Source: an uncultured Mycoplasmatota bacterium
GTDB lineage: Bacteria > Bacillota_I > Bacilli_A > Izemoplasmatales > Izemoplasmataceae
DNA length: 43,036 nucleotides
Reading direction: 5' to 3'
NCBI GenBank assembly: GCA_913056275.1
Contig: CAJXLP010000008.1
Location: 1 to 43,036 of the forward strand
Of this stretch, positions 12,782 through 20,201 are shown one piece after another. Below the pieces are notes generated by a model. It saw only the letters and a program-made list of their open reading frames with translations, was not told the DNA's origin and ran no database searches. A program made the position numbers and the translations under genes. Position 1 is the first letter of the stretch, and the number at the start of each line of letters is the position of its first letter.

Positions 12782-13829
12782 CGTAGGTAATGGCTTGCAC
12801 GGCCTTAGTATCCAACTTATCAATGACGGCAATCAACAATTTAACTAAGTGATCGTAATCGTCTTCGTGAATCATCGACGTGTGAGAGTGTAAATAGCGC
12901 ACGGGTAAACAAAACGCAATGCTGGGAGCGCCACTTTTTGCCAAGTGCATCTGCCCGCCGTCGGTGCCTCCTCTTAAAAGGGAGGTTAACTGCACTGGAA
13001 TGTCGTTTGCTTTGGCAATGTCTAAGACAAAATGACGCAAGCCTTGATGGCCAATCATCGAAGAATCTCGAATCATAATGGCGGGCCCTTTACCGAGTTC
13101 CGTTTCTTTTGATCCGCCAGGGAAATCATGGGAAATGGTCGTATCAACGGCAATTCCAATATCTGGGGACACATGATAGGCACTGGTCCGAGCGCCGCGT
13201 AAGCCCACTTCTTCTTGCACAGTCGCTACTCCGTACAGTTGGTTCGCATGATTATTGGTCGCGTAGTGTTTCATCACATCAATGACCGCTGCACAACCGA
13301 CCCGATTATCAAAAGCTTTGCCGAGGTAATACTTGGCATCGGATAATTCAGTGGTCTCAATGTAGGGGGTCATCATATCTCCAATGGTGACGCCACGCTC
13401 TTTGACAGCCGCTTTATCTGTGGCGCCAATGTCTAAAAACATATCGGTCATTTCAACCGGTTTTTTACGTTCTTCAGGGGTGAGAATATGCGGCGCTTTC
13501 GCTCCGATGGCCCCACGAATTTTCTGGCCATCACGGGTGGTAATGTTGAACTGTTGGGCGAGCATGACTTGTGACCACCAGCCACCTGCGGGAACAAATT
13601 TGATGTAGCCTTCATCGGTAATTGCCGAGACGATAAATCCCACTTCATCCATGTGGCCAGCCACCATGACGCGGGGACCATCTTCCCCGTGTTTGGCGAT
13701 GAATGAGCCAAGTTTATCAGTCGTAACGATCGCGTCATTTTTAAGGTGAGCAGTCATGTAATCACGCACTTCTTTTTCGAACGATGGAATGCCATCGAGC
13801 ATGGTCAGTGCTTTTAAATGCTTATGCAT
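12774..13829 (-). CDS. M42-family metallo-aminopeptidase
   Basis: A 351-residue cytosolic peptidase of the FrvX/PepA/TET type, usually forming tetrahedral dodecamers with two metal ions per active site. Visible metal and catalytic motifs: AGHMDEVG (His, Asp; residues about 57-64), KAFDNRVG (bridging Asp), QEEVGLRGA (catalytic Glu pair), VDTT, GGTDGGQMH and the C-terminal YLHSHTSMIH. It cleaves N-terminal residues from peptides. GGAGGA precedes the ATG, and it overlaps marR (8 nt) and rsmD (8 nt) in a five-gene cluster. Confidence 0.95.
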   Translation of the reverse strand: MHKHLKALTMLDGIPSFEKEVRDYMTAHLKNDAIVTTDKLGSFIAKHGEDGPRVMVAGHMDEVGFIVSAITDEGYIKFVPAGGWWSQVMLAQQFNITTRDGQKIRGAIGAKAPHILTPEERKKPVEMTDMFLDIGATDKAAVKERGVTIGDMMTPYIETTELSDAKYYLGKAFDNRVGCAAVIDVMKHYATNNHANQLYGVATVQEEVGLRGARTSAYHVSPDIGIAVDTTISHDFPGGSKETELGKGPAIMIRDSSMIGHQGLRHFVLDIAKANDIPVQLTSLLRGGTDGGQMHLAKSGAPSIAFCLPVRYLHSHTSMIHEDDYDHLVKLLIAVIDKLDTKAVQAITYDA

Positions 13830-14262
13830 GAAGATCCTCCATCAAATACGTATGTTGGTTGTCAATGAGTTCGTGGATGATATGCGTAAAATGTTTTTGA
13901 TCGCGCGGGGACAAAGAATGCAACAAAATGTCTTCACATTTCGATTCTAAGACATGTATCTGACTCAGCTGTGACGCCGCTTTCTCGGTTAGTGACAGGT
14001 GTTGTTTACGCCGATCCGCACTATCTAAGTCCTTGATCAGCCATCCCGCATTTGATAATCTGCGCACAATGCCAGACACCGTGGCCTTGTCTGAATCGAG
14101 CAATACGATCAATGACTGGGCGAGGATGCCGGGGGCACTTTCGATTTCTTTAAGCGCCAAATATTGGGCATACGTTAGCCCATATTTTTCTAACATGCGA
14201 TTCATAATTCGTTTGTGATTTAATGATATTTTTTGCAGACTGTTACATAGTTCATGCATCAT
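13822..14262 (-). CDS. MarR-family transcriptional regulator
   Basis: A 146-residue winged-helix dimer protein. GLTYAQYLALKEIESAPG, DSDKATVSGIVRRLSNAGWLI (recognition helix) and the wing DSADRRKQHLSLTEKA (DxRxxxLxLT-type) are clear. No strong clue to ligand. AGGAGG lies 8 nt upstream of the ATG, inside the end of the upstream membrane protein gene (11-nt overlap), and the peptidase gene overlaps the 3' end. It may regulate the cluster, but no palindromic operator was recognised near the cluster promoter. Confidence 0.92.
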   Translation of the reverse strand: MMHELCNSLQKISLNHKRIMNRMLEKYGLTYAQYLALKEIESAPGILAQSLIVLLDSDKATVSGIVRRLSNAGWLIKDLDSADRRKQHLSLTEKAASQLSQIHVLESKCEDILLHSLSPRDQKHFTHIIHELIDNQHTYLMEDLHA

Positions 14263-14884
14263 CTTTGGAGACCTCCTGGGAATCAGATCCAGTCTCTTGC
14301 CATTCGATTGAGTTTAAATCTTTAGCCACCGAAGGGACGGCTTGAGGCGTAGGATTCTTATAAGATTTATACGCAATATATGCTGTTTTAATGCCACGTT
14401 TCAACGCTACGGTAATGACGATGCCACTCATGACAGCTGGGGTGAAAGTGCCTTGGATAATGAGATAGGTACCGGCGATAAGGGCGGCAACATGAATAAA
14501 AAATGTGAGGAGATCTTCCGTGTGAGTGGTGACGCGTGTGCCGTAAAAATATAAGGTCCCACGAACAATCATTAATCCACCAAGTAAATATCCAAACCAA
14601 ACACCAAGCGATTGATTGGCAATCCACGCGCGGTATATAAAGATGCCCCCAATAATGATTTGACCGGCAATTTCTGCGAGGTATAGTTTGATTGTTAAGG
14701 TTTTTTCACGGTTCCTTAGTAAGTGAATCAGTTGGTAACCGGCAAAGACGATGATCAAACTCCCAACAATGGGAACCATAATCAATTCACTATTAAAAAT
14801 CGCAAGTGCAATTGCCACACTTACGTAGATAAGGGTATAAAAAATGTGTAATGGACCACGGTAGGTTTGGGCGAGTCGCTTCAT
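14252..14884 (-). CDS. Membrane protein of unknown function (HdeD/DUF308-like topology)
   Basis: A 210-residue protein with about six hydrophobic helices between residues 15 and 165 and a hydrophilic acidic tail (PSVAKDLNSIEWQETGSDSQ...). Short helices separated by tight Arg or Lys loops resemble HdeD/DUF308 or small DUF-type Bacilli membrane proteins, but there is no motif that secures a family. The start MKRLAQTY at 14884 is chosen because TTAGGAG lies 8 nt upstream; longer frames would lie in the preceding structured RNA. It is the first gene after the 6S-like RNA and overlaps the MarR gene by 11 nt. Confidence 0.7.
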   Translation of the reverse strand: MKRLAQTYRGPLHIFYTLIYVSVAIALAIFNSELIMVPIVGSLIIVFAGYQLIHLLRNREKTLTIKLYLAEIAGQIIIGGIFIYRAWIANQSLGVWFGYLLGGLMIVRGTLYFYGTRVTTHTEDLLTFFIHVAALIAGTYLIIQGTFTPAVMSGIVITVALKRGIKTAYIAYKSYKNPTPQAVPSVAKDLNSIEWQETGSDSQEVSKDDA

Positions 14885-14896
14885 CTTCAGTCTCCT

Positions 14897-15072
14897 AAAA
14901 GAACTACAGACTTGGAAATCACTCAATAGCAGAACCGACGTCTACTAGGGGGGTCACCTCTTGTTTTAGCTTCAGGATTCCCAGGGATATGGGTCTTCAA
15001 CACCACTAAAACCTCAGTGCCTTATGCAATAATTTGGGGTCGCTTATGAGTGATTTCCAACCCTGTAGTTCT
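14897..15072 (-). ncRNA. 6S-RNA-like structured transcript
   Basis: A 176-nt segment on the minus strand. Its two ends form a long closing stem: GAACTACAGGGTTGGAAATC near 15071 with the complementary GATTTCCAAGTCTGTAGTTC ending at 14901. The middle has unpaired regions on both sides, then GGTTTTAG/CTAAAAC, then a small apical hairpin (CCCA/TGGG). Length, closing stem, central bubble and apical stem match bacterial 6S RNA, which binds sigma-A polymerase. The predicted +1 (15072/15071) falls at the first base of the closing stem, and a perfect consensus promoter precedes it. No T-box, lysine, M-box or other known riboswitch core was recognised. A 5'-UTR regulator for the following membrane-protein operon is the alternative, since the ATG is only 13 nt away. 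Confidence 0.55.
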
Positions 15073-15078
15073 AAGTTC

Positions 15079-15107
15079 ATTATAAGTCACACCTCGGGGC
15101 GTGTCAA
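15079..15107 (-). promoter_or_regulatory. Perfect consensus promoter of the 6S-like RNA
   Basis: Minus-strand TTGACA (15102-15107), exactly 17 nt, TATAAT (15079-15084). A full consensus match, the strongest promoter in the window. Confidence 0.92.
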
Positions 15108-15131
15108 CGCGAAGAAACCGATGAAACAGAT

Positions 15132-15159
15132 AAAAAAAACAGGAGAAAATCTCCTGTTT
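15132..15159 (-). terminator. Terminator of the infC-rpmI-rplT operon
   Basis: Minus-strand stem AAACAGGAGA/TCTCCTGTTT, 3-nt loop, U8, located about 17 nt after the rplT stop codon. Confidence 0.92.
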
Positions 15160-15175
15160 GGATGAATCGATTCAA

Positions 15176-15781
15176 TTACGCTTTTTCTAAAAGTGCCACG
15201 AGTTCAGCTTTTTTCAGACTTGAGTAGCCTTCTAAGCCTTTCTCTTTAGCGAGTGCTTTAAGTTCAGCGACTGTCATTGATTTGAAATCAACCTTGGCTT
15301 CAGCTTTTTTAGCAGCTGGTTTGGCTTCAGCTTTTTTAGCGGCTGGTTTGGCTTCGGCTTTTTTAGCGGCTGGTTTGGCTTCAGCTTTTTTAGCAGCTGG
15401 TTTAGCTTCGGCCGCAGGTTTTGGATTCGCGATGCCTTCTTTAGCTTGACTAACTAATGCTTGAAATGCTGCGTCATCGTGAATCGCAAGGTCTGCGAGA
15501 ACTTTGCGGTTTAATGAAACGTTGGATTTTTTTAATCCATTCATGAATTGTGAATAACTCATCCCATGCATGCGGGCCGCAGCGTTGATCCGGCTGATCC
15601 AGAGTTTACGGAAATCACTTTTTCGTTTTTTCCGGTCTCTGTAGGCGTACATGAGCGAGTTCATGACTTGTTCATGTGCGGTTTTGTACAGTAAATGTTT
15701 CGATCCAAAGTATCCTTTGGCAAGCTTTAATACTTTTTTGCGTCGTTTTCGGGCGACGGTCCCACCTTTAACTCGAGCCAT
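15176..15781 (-). CDS. rplT: Ribosomal protein L20 with repeat linker and C-terminal Rho_N/SAP-like domain
   Basis: Residues 1 to about 118 are canonical L20 ([21 protein letters not shown]-type start, [34 protein letters not shown]), which binds 23S rRNA early in 50S assembly and represses its own operon. L20 normally ends near residue 118. Here 83 more residues follow: an Ala/Lys/Pro linker of four perfect AEAKPAAKK units (about 120-163), then [19 protein letters not shown] and [12 protein letters not shown], which is the helix-extended-loop-helix pattern of Rho N-terminal or SAP-like nucleic acid-binding domains. The frame is continuous with normal stop and terminator. The linker resembles histone H1-like tails. 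Fusion function is unknown; extra RNA contact is likely. Confidence 0.93.
   Translation of the reverse strand: MARVKGGTVARKRRKKVLKLAKGYFGSKHLLYKTAHEQVMNSLMYAYRDRKKRKSDFRKLWISRINAAARMHGMSYSQFMNGLKKSNVSLNRKVLADLAIHDDAAFQALVSQAKEGIANPKPAAEAKPAAKKAEAKPAAKKAEAKPAAKKAEAKPAAKKAEAKVDFKSMTVAELKALAKEKGLEGYSSLKKAELVALLEKA
15305..15412 (-). repeat. 27-bp tandem repeat x4 inside rplT
   Basis: Four consecutive 27-bp units at 15305, 15332, 15359 and 15386 encode AEAKPAAKK each. Copies differ by a few silent changes (GCA/GCG-type), so the peptide is kept while DNA has diverged slightly. Copy number may vary between strains by slippage. Confidence 0.92.
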
Positions 15782-15790
15782 GATTCACCT

Positions 15791-15991
15791 CTACTTGATG
15801 TTGTCCAAATTAGCTTTAATCCGTTTTACATCACTGGACGAAAGATAATTGGCCGAACGATTATTACGTACGGTATTTTTATTTTTGTTCGATTTCAGAT
15901 GGTTGTGTTGAGCGTGGGATACTTTAAATGACCCATTCGCAGTTCTTTTAACCCGTTTTTTAGTGGCACTGTGGGTTTTCATTTTAGGCAT
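15791..15991 (-). CDS. rpmI: Ribosomal protein L35
   Basis: A 66-residue basic large-subunit protein: PKMKTHSATKKRVKRTANG at the N-terminus and KRIKANL near the end are family hallmarks. AAGGAG precedes the ATG. Lies 9 nt before rplT and 18 nt after infC in the classic operon order. Confidence 0.97.
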   Translation of the reverse strand: MPKMKTHSATKKRVKRTANGSFKVSHAQHNHLKSNKNKNTVRNNRSANYLSSSDVKRIKANLDNIK

Positions 15992-16009
15992 ACGTTGTCT
16001 CCTTAAGAG

Positions 16010-16546
16010 TTAGTTTTTTTTGAGGGGCGATAAGACCATGTGCATGTTCCGCCCTTCGCGTTTGGGACGTGTTTCAATGGCCGCTAAATCATTGCACTTT
16101 TCGGCAAAATCAAGCATCACTTTACGGCCCCGGTCAGTGTGCGCCATTTCGCGCCCACGAAAGCGGATTGAAAGTTTCAGTTTATTGCCTTTTTCTAAAA
16201 ATTTACGGCCATTTTTCAACTTAGTTTCTAAGTCGTGGGCTTCAATTTTCGGCGATAAACGAATTTCTTTAAGAGTTGTCGTCGCTTGTTTTTTCTTCGC
16301 TTCACGTTGCTTCCGCGCCATGTCATACTTGTACTTTGAATAATCCATAAATTTGGCCACCGGAGGTTTGGCACCTGGGGCGACTAAGACGAGATCTAAA
16401 TCTCTTTCGGATGCGCGTTCTAAGGCTTCTTCTAAACCTAAGACACCAAGTTGTTCACCCGTGTCGGTAATGACCATCATTTCGCGTGCGCGGATGGTGT
16501 CATTGACGTTGGTGACCACTTCTCGTTTCCTGGGATTTCGGACGAT
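16010..16546 (-). CDS. infC: Translation initiation factor IF-3 with probable AUC start codon
   Basis: A 178-residue IF-3: N domain with DTIRAREMMVITDTGEQLG and DLVLVAPGAKPPVAKFMDYSKY, basic linker KQREAKKKQ, C domain with KEIRLSPKIEAHDLETK and LSIRFRGREMAHTDRG. It prevents 50S docking and proofreads initiation codons. No ATG, GTG or TTG gives the full N-terminus (an internal GTG would give only 169 residues). The good SD TGAGGTG (16554-16560) lies exactly 7 nt before an ATC codon at 16546, reading on as VRNPRKREVVTNVN. Known infC genes start with AUU or AUA (E. coli, B. subtilis), which allows IF-3 to repress itself; AUC fits that rule. Confidence 0.93.
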   Translation of the reverse strand: MVRNPRKREVVTNVNDTIRAREMMVITDTGEQLGVLGLEEALERASERDLDLVLVAPGAKPPVAKFMDYSKYKYDMARKQREAKKKQATTTLKEIRLSPKIEAHDLETKLKNGRKFLEKGNKLKLSIRFRGREMAHTDRGRKVMLDFAEKCNDLAAIETRPKREGRNMHMVLSPLKKN

Positions 16547-16560
16547 AAAAATTCACCTCA

Positions 16561-16683
16561 CAATAAAAAAATGTGGACGCCGAACCTGTCCACACCTACA
16601 AATAAAGCTTTTGCATTGGCTAGGACCCATCGACGAGTGTCAATCAGGTGAGAGTTTCCTCTGCTTTCCACGATTTACTGATG
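16561..16683 (-). ncRNA. L20-type leader of the infC-rpmI-rplT operon with attenuator
   Basis: About 120 nt of transcribed, untranslated leader between promoter and infC. It includes GTGGAC/GTCCAC (16573-16593) followed by U7, an intrinsic terminator directly ahead of the infC SD. Upstream lies a structured part with GCAGAGGAAACTCTCACCTG. In B. subtilis, L20 binding to such a leader (Rfam L20_leader) causes premature termination; the location and attenuator here fit that mechanism. Confidence 0.75.
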
Positions 16684-16711
16684 TATTATAGCACATCCAA
16701 GCGGCCTGTCA
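16684..16711 (-). promoter_or_regulatory. Promoter of the infC-rpmI-rplT operon
   Basis: Minus-strand TTGACA (16706-16711), 16-nt spacer, extended -10 TGCTATAAT (-10 at 16684-16689). Confidence 0.9.
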
Positions 16712-16713
16712 AC

Positions 16714-17385
16714 TTACTTTAGTAAATCGCGGCGATAAAATACAACGATGCCAATGACGACCAGCACTGCCCCCCACATGGTCATACTCATCACTGACAT
16801 CTGAGACATTGCTAAATCCGAGAGTGAATAGGCCCAGGTGAGTCGGTGGATAAGCGCATGTTCAAGGTCTAACCAGACCCCCATTAATGCCGTGACATAG
16901 ACCCCGACAATGATGACTGAAGGGATTCCACACAACGCGAGGGCCATAAAGACAAACCCATTGAGTGCCGTATGCGTGATGAAATCGATCCACCAGACGT
17001 GGTCCCACTCAAACATGTGACTTAAAAACCACCCCGAAAGTGCGATGCATCCCACCTGAAAAAGTCCCACACTTATACCGATAAGCATCATGATTAAAAG
17101 CGTTCGTCGGCGCCCGTATTGACTAAAAAAACCACTCCACAAGCCGACTGGCTGAATCACAAACACGCTTAAAAATAGCCAAATCGCGTGCGAATACGCC
17201 CAGACAATAATCACCCACTGCCGGCTGAACACGGCTTTAAAGGCGTCTCTTTGAAAGTAGGCGTCCCCAGCCGCGTAAAAGCGTGCACTCGCATAGATCA
17301 AGAGTCCCAAATGACAAAGAACCGTCCATTTTACGAGCCGTGCCAGAGCCGGAAATTGAAAATGAACGCGACTTAGGAGGGCCAC
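16714..17385 (-). CDS. Six-helix membrane protein, probable permease of a minimal ABC exporter
   Basis: A 223-residue hydrophobic protein with about six membrane segments (residues about 17-36, 58-78, 92-118, 130-150, 155-172, 195-218) and the ABC-2-like ending VVFYRRDLLK. It starts with GTG inside the last codons of the ATPase gene (13-nt overlap) without a clear SD, so translation is coupled. No family motif was recognised. Gene order (secreted protein, anchored protein, ATPase, permease) makes it the membrane half of a dedicated transporter. Its stop is directly next to the strong infC promoter, and no terminator is visible. Confidence 0.65.
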   Translation of the reverse strand: MALLSRVHFQFPALARLVKWTVLCHLGLLIYASARFYAAGDAYFQRDAFKAVFSRQWVIIVWAYSHAIWLFLSVFVIQPVGLWSGFFSQYGRRRTLLIMMLIGISVGLFQVGCIALSGWFLSHMFEWDHVWWIDFITHTALNGFVFMALALCGIPSVIIVGVYVTALMGVWLDLEHALIHRLTWAYSLSDLAMSQMSVMSMTMWGAVLVVIGIVVFYRRDLLK

Positions 17386-17897
17386 TTAACAATGTCCCAT
17401 CCAGAAAAGGCATCATTCATATGCGTCACGATAATGACGGGCGATTTGATTGCGCGCAATACACGCATGAAAAATTGGGCGGACGCGTGGTCTAAACTCT
17501 TCAGCGGTTCATCAAACAAATAGACATCAGCGGGCCAAGATAACGCATAAAGCATGCGCAGTTTTTGCCGCATGCCACTTGAACACTCCTGAGGAATTAA
17601 AGGAAAATCCGCAGTCTTAAAACAATCGTGAAAGATGAGCCGTGCCACACCTTTTGAGGCGCGATAATAAGCGCCAATGGACTGGGCCGCCAAGGGCCCA
17701 TCATGGGGCATGTAAAACACTTTATTTGGAACTTGGATGGTCCCTTCAAAGGGACTGTACCCCGCCAGTGCCTTGAGCAACGTGCTTTTCCCGCAGCCAT
17801 TGCGTCCCGTTAAAATGGTTTTGGATGAGAGTGCCAGGGGCGGACAGGTGACCGATTTATTTCGGTAGTGCTTGACACACTTAAAGACGTTAATCAT
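17373..17897 (-). CDS. Short ABC-transporter ATPase
   Basis: A 174-residue single nucleotide-binding domain, shorter than the usual 200-250. Walker A TGRNGCGKST, signature region ECSSGMRQKLR (the usual LSGG reduced to SSG), Walker B VYLFDEPLKSLD, and H-loop VIIVTHMND are present. The start MINVFKCVKHYRNK at 17897 is used since it places the first beta strand just before Walker A; the longer open frame overlaps the upstream gene. It overlaps the anchored-protein gene by 8 nt and the permease gene by 13 nt. The compact form resembles ATPases of bacteriocin/immunity or ABC-2 exporters. Confidence 0.85.
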   Translation of the reverse strand: MINVFKCVKHYRNKSVTCPPLALSSKTILTGRNGCGKSTLLKALAGYSPFEGTIQVPNKVFYMPHDGPLAAQSIGAYYRASKGVARLIFHDCFKTADFPLIPQECSSGMRQKLRMLYALSWPADVYLFDEPLKSLDHASAQFFMRVLRAIKSPVIIVTHMNDAFSGWDIVKWPS

Positions 17898-18750
17898 TGG
17901 TAATCCCTGGGATAAAATCGGCTGAGCTAAAACTCCGGTCAATAAACTGAAACGGTGCCAGACAGGATTGGCGGGTATCTGTTTGAAGCGTGTATGTGAG
18001 ACACACGGGCGCCGCCTGCAAGGATGTGGCGGGCTCAAATGGAATGATGATGGTTTGCGTTTCCAACGGTTCAAACCCGTACAAAGGACGCACGTCATAG
18101 GCGGAAAACGCCTGAGAGTGTGTGAACGCATCGGTGGTCTTTTTAAGTTGCACTGCATCGGCCACTAAATCTGAGAACCCCAAATCAACGGACTGCAACG
18201 TGACCGGTGCATCCGTTTGATTTTTAAGCGTCAGATAAAGACCTTCAAATTGGCGGTCTTGAAAGATGCCATACATCGATTGCACGCTCAAATCATCAAA
18301 TGGGGACGCCGCAAATAGACCCATCTGTAAACCGCTAAAGCGGACCGTTTCACCGTTTAATAACCTAAGCGTTAAATCACCGTCCACAAAATAAGGCGTT
18401 TTGACGGCATCAAACGGCCAACTAAATGTGATCATCGTGACTGCATAGTCACCGAATGACCCAGCGGCCTCCACCGCTTCAATGTGGAGCGTGATGGCCT
18501 GATCGTCACCCGTAATGCGGGCGCCTAACAGACTCTCTTCATGCAACCACGGGTGGGACGGTTCAGGATGAATAAAGGGGACTTCAAAGGCGTCACCCAC
18601 GGATAAAGCGTAGCGGTAATCCAGTGTATACAGACGTGTATCCGGCGGTCTTGACACAATGAATAAAGCGACTAACCCACTAATAAGGAGCATCGTCCAG
18701 CGGTGTTTTTTCAATCCCGTAATACTCCGTCGCCAACACAAAATATTCAT
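17890..18750 (-). CDS. Membrane-anchored extracytoplasmic protein of the ABC cassette
   Basis: A 286-residue protein beginning MNILCWRRSITGLKKHRW followed by one hydrophobic helix (MLLISGLVALFIVS) and about 240 residues of beta-rich extracytoplasmic sequence. No known domain was recognised. Repeated aromatic-rich segments (FSWPFDAVKTPYFVDGDL, GLYLTLKNQTDAPVTLQSVDLGF) suggest an immunoglobulin-like or jelly-roll fold. The start is uncertain: AAGGAGGG sits very close (2-3 nt) to ATG 18750, and ATG 18693 is the alternative. It overlaps the secreted-protein gene by about 70 nt and the ATPase gene by 8 nt, which ties the four genes into one operon. Confidence 0.6.
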   Translation of the reverse strand: MNILCWRRSITGLKKHRWTMLLISGLVALFIVSRPPDTRLYTLDYRYALSVGDAFEVPFIHPEPSHPWLHEESLLGARITGDDQAITLHIEAVEAAGSFGDYAVTMITFSWPFDAVKTPYFVDGDLTLRLLNGETVRFSGLQMGLFAASPFDDLSVQSMYGIFQDRQFEGLYLTLKNQTDAPVTLQSVDLGFSDLVADAVQLKKTTDAFTHSQAFSAYDVRPLYGFEPLETQTIIIPFEPATSLQAAPVCLTYTLQTDTRQSCLAPFQFIDRSFSSADFIPGITND

Positions 18751-19315
18751 ACCCTCCTTCTCTGACAGGTCGAAAGAATCGGTAATATTGAGCCACCCCG
18801 TTGCTGATGTATCCTTCTCCGAAAATGGCCACATTGAGACGCGTTCCTGGGTCGACTTGAATGTCAATTTTGGTTTGCTCTTCAATTGAGCGGACCGTTG
18901 ATTGTGAATAGGCGAGGTCAAGTTTGGCTTCTAAATTCAAATCAAAGCCTTTTACTTTGCCCTTGACGCGGGTGGTGATTTGACCGCGCGCGTCAAATTG
19001 TACTTTCGATTGTTCCGATACTTTGAGCGTGTAAGATTGTTTGATTGGTGTCGTTCCGGCGTTTTCAATAAGTAAGACTGTCTCTTTGACAAAGTGGACT
19101 TTTTCGTGCGAATGCACAGGTTCAATTATCCAGCCCCAAAACCGCCGGCCGTCGATGCGATTGAGATACCTTCGCATGTCAAGATGGGAAAAATCGTTGA
19201 GAAATTCCACCGATGATTTTTGAAAATGAATGGATTGAAAATGCGTGTATTCACTAGCGCTCACCGAGCGCATGGGAATGCAGCCAATCATGGCAATTAA
19301 AATGATCCATTTCAT
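18680..19315 (-). CDS. Secreted beta-rich protein, faint similarity to aerolysin/ETX-MTX2 pore-formers
   Basis: A 211-residue exported protein. Signal peptide MKWIILIAMIGCIPMRSVSA, cleavage before SEYTHF. The mature part has long alternating polar/hydrophobic strands: SYTLKVSEQSKVQFDARG, KVKGFDLNLEAKLDLAYSQS, EEQTKIDIQVDPGTRLNV. The Ser/Thr/Lys-rich amphipathic strands followed by a V-PGT-L-V turn recall the insertion-loop region of ETX/MTX2 and aerolysin-like beta pore-forming proteins; this is a pattern resemblance only. The start at 19315 has AAAGGAG 6 nt upstream. First gene of the cassette with the ABC ATPase and permease, so it may be cargo, or the transporter may confer self-protection. 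Confidence 0.6.
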   Translation of the reverse strand: MKWIILIAMIGCIPMRSVSASEYTHFQSIHFQKSSVEFLNDFSHLDMRRYLNRIDGRRFWGWIIEPVHSHEKVHFVKETVLLIENAGTTPIKQSYTLKVSEQSKVQFDARGQITTRVKGKVKGFDLNLEAKLDLAYSQSTVRSIEEQTKIDIQVDPGTRLNVAIFGEGYISNGVAQYYRFFRPVREGGYEYFVLATEYYGIEKTPLDDAPY

Positions 19316-19367
19316 AGGGTCTCCTTTCACTTAAACCATTCGCATAAAGGGACCTTTTTTCTTTTTT

Positions 19368-19400
19368 AAAAAAAACACTCTATCCGCGGATAAAGTGTTT
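19368..19400 (-). terminator. Terminator of the nadD-nadE-mnmA-patatin operon, containing the stop codon
   Basis: Minus-strand stem ACACTTTATCC/GGATAGAGTGT with one wobble, followed by U8. The patatin gene's TAG (19380-19382) lies in its 3' arm. Confidence 0.88.
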
Positions 19401-20201
19401 GATGCTTTCTAATTTTTCTTCAGCAACGCGTCTGCCATAGGCCATGCGCGATTTGGAGCGCTCTGGGGTGAAATCCAGTATACGGCCTAAATAGTGCTCG
19501 GGGTGAATGAATAAAATGTCTGCGTCCCCCGAATGAAAGCGCCGTTTTAAGTTGTATTTAAATAAGTCGATCACGAGGATATGCGTACAGCCATGATCGA
19601 CCAGTGGTTTGAGAGGTGTATTGTTGTATACCCCTCCATCCACGTAATATCCATCGCCAAGTTTAATCGGTTTAAAAACGACAGGAATCGCGGTGGATGC
19701 CATTAAGGTTTTTTTAATCACCCGTTTTGACAACGTATGTAAGGGCATGTATTCAATCGGTAAATGCCCGTGCCTCAAGGTTTTAAGGTTGTGCGATAAA
19801 ATTCCTCCAAGACTGGTGATGTCTGGGCCGACCCGGGTCGCGCCGATGTAAATTTCTCGCCCATCCAATTTCGAAGGCTCTAACATTTCATCAAGGTGCT
19901 GCTCGAGATAATCGGTCGGGAAAACGCCATCATTCAGCCAGTCAAATTCACTGTTTCGAAATTTATCAAGCAGAGATTTTTCCGAGTGAAAGGCATTTTT
20001 TTTGTCGATAGTTTCCCAGACAAAGCGCGATGCAGCTAACTGGTTAGAGGCCACACTAAACGCGTGCAATGCGCCGATTGATACCCCGGATATCATGCTG
20101 AAATGGTCGAGTACCCCCGCCTCATCTAAAACTTCTAATACCCCTTGTTGAAAGGCGCCCTTGGCGCCCCCGCCCGTTAAGGCAAGTCCGAGTTTTTTCA
20201 T
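19380..20201 (-). CDS. Patatin-like phospholipase (RssA/YlbK type)
   Basis: A 273-residue serine hydrolase of the patatin family. Oxyanion loop TGGGAKGAFQQG (residues 9-20), nucleophile elbow GVSIG (Ser about 43) and catalytic Asp in YYVDGGVYNN complete the Ser-Asp dyad. It would release fatty acids from membrane lipids, acting in the cytoplasm or on the membrane inner face. Overlaps mnmA by 4 nt and is the last gene of its operon. Confidence 0.93.
   Translation of the reverse strand: MKKLGLALTGGGAKGAFQQGVLEVLDEAGVLDHFSMISGVSIGALHAFSVASNQLAASRFVWETIDKKNAFHSEKSLLDKFRNSEFDWLNDGVFPTDYLEQHLDEMLEPSKLDGREIYIGATRVGPDITSLGGILSHNLKTLRHGHLPIEYMPLHTLSKRVIKKTLMASTAIPVVFKPIKLGDGYYVDGGVYNNTPLKPLVDHGCTHILVIDLFKYNLKRRFHSGDADILFIHPEHYLGRILDFTPERSKSRMAYGRRVAEEKLESIKHFIRG

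Noticed and set aside
14897-15072. T-box, lysine, M-box, ydaO or guanidine riboswitch in front of the membrane-protein operon
   Set aside because: None of their conserved cores (for example the T-box GGGTGGNACCGCG) is present; the shape fits 6S RNA better, though not conclusively.
15305-15412. Short regular repeats considered as a CRISPR array
   Set aside because: The 27-bp units are directly contiguous without spacers, in frame, and encode AEAKPAAKK inside rplT.
17898-18158. An 87-residue N-terminal extension of the short ABC ATPase
   Set aside because: It is Arg/Pro/Cys-rich, overlaps the upstream gene in another frame, and places no domain before the first strand; the ATG at 17897 gives a normal ABC start.
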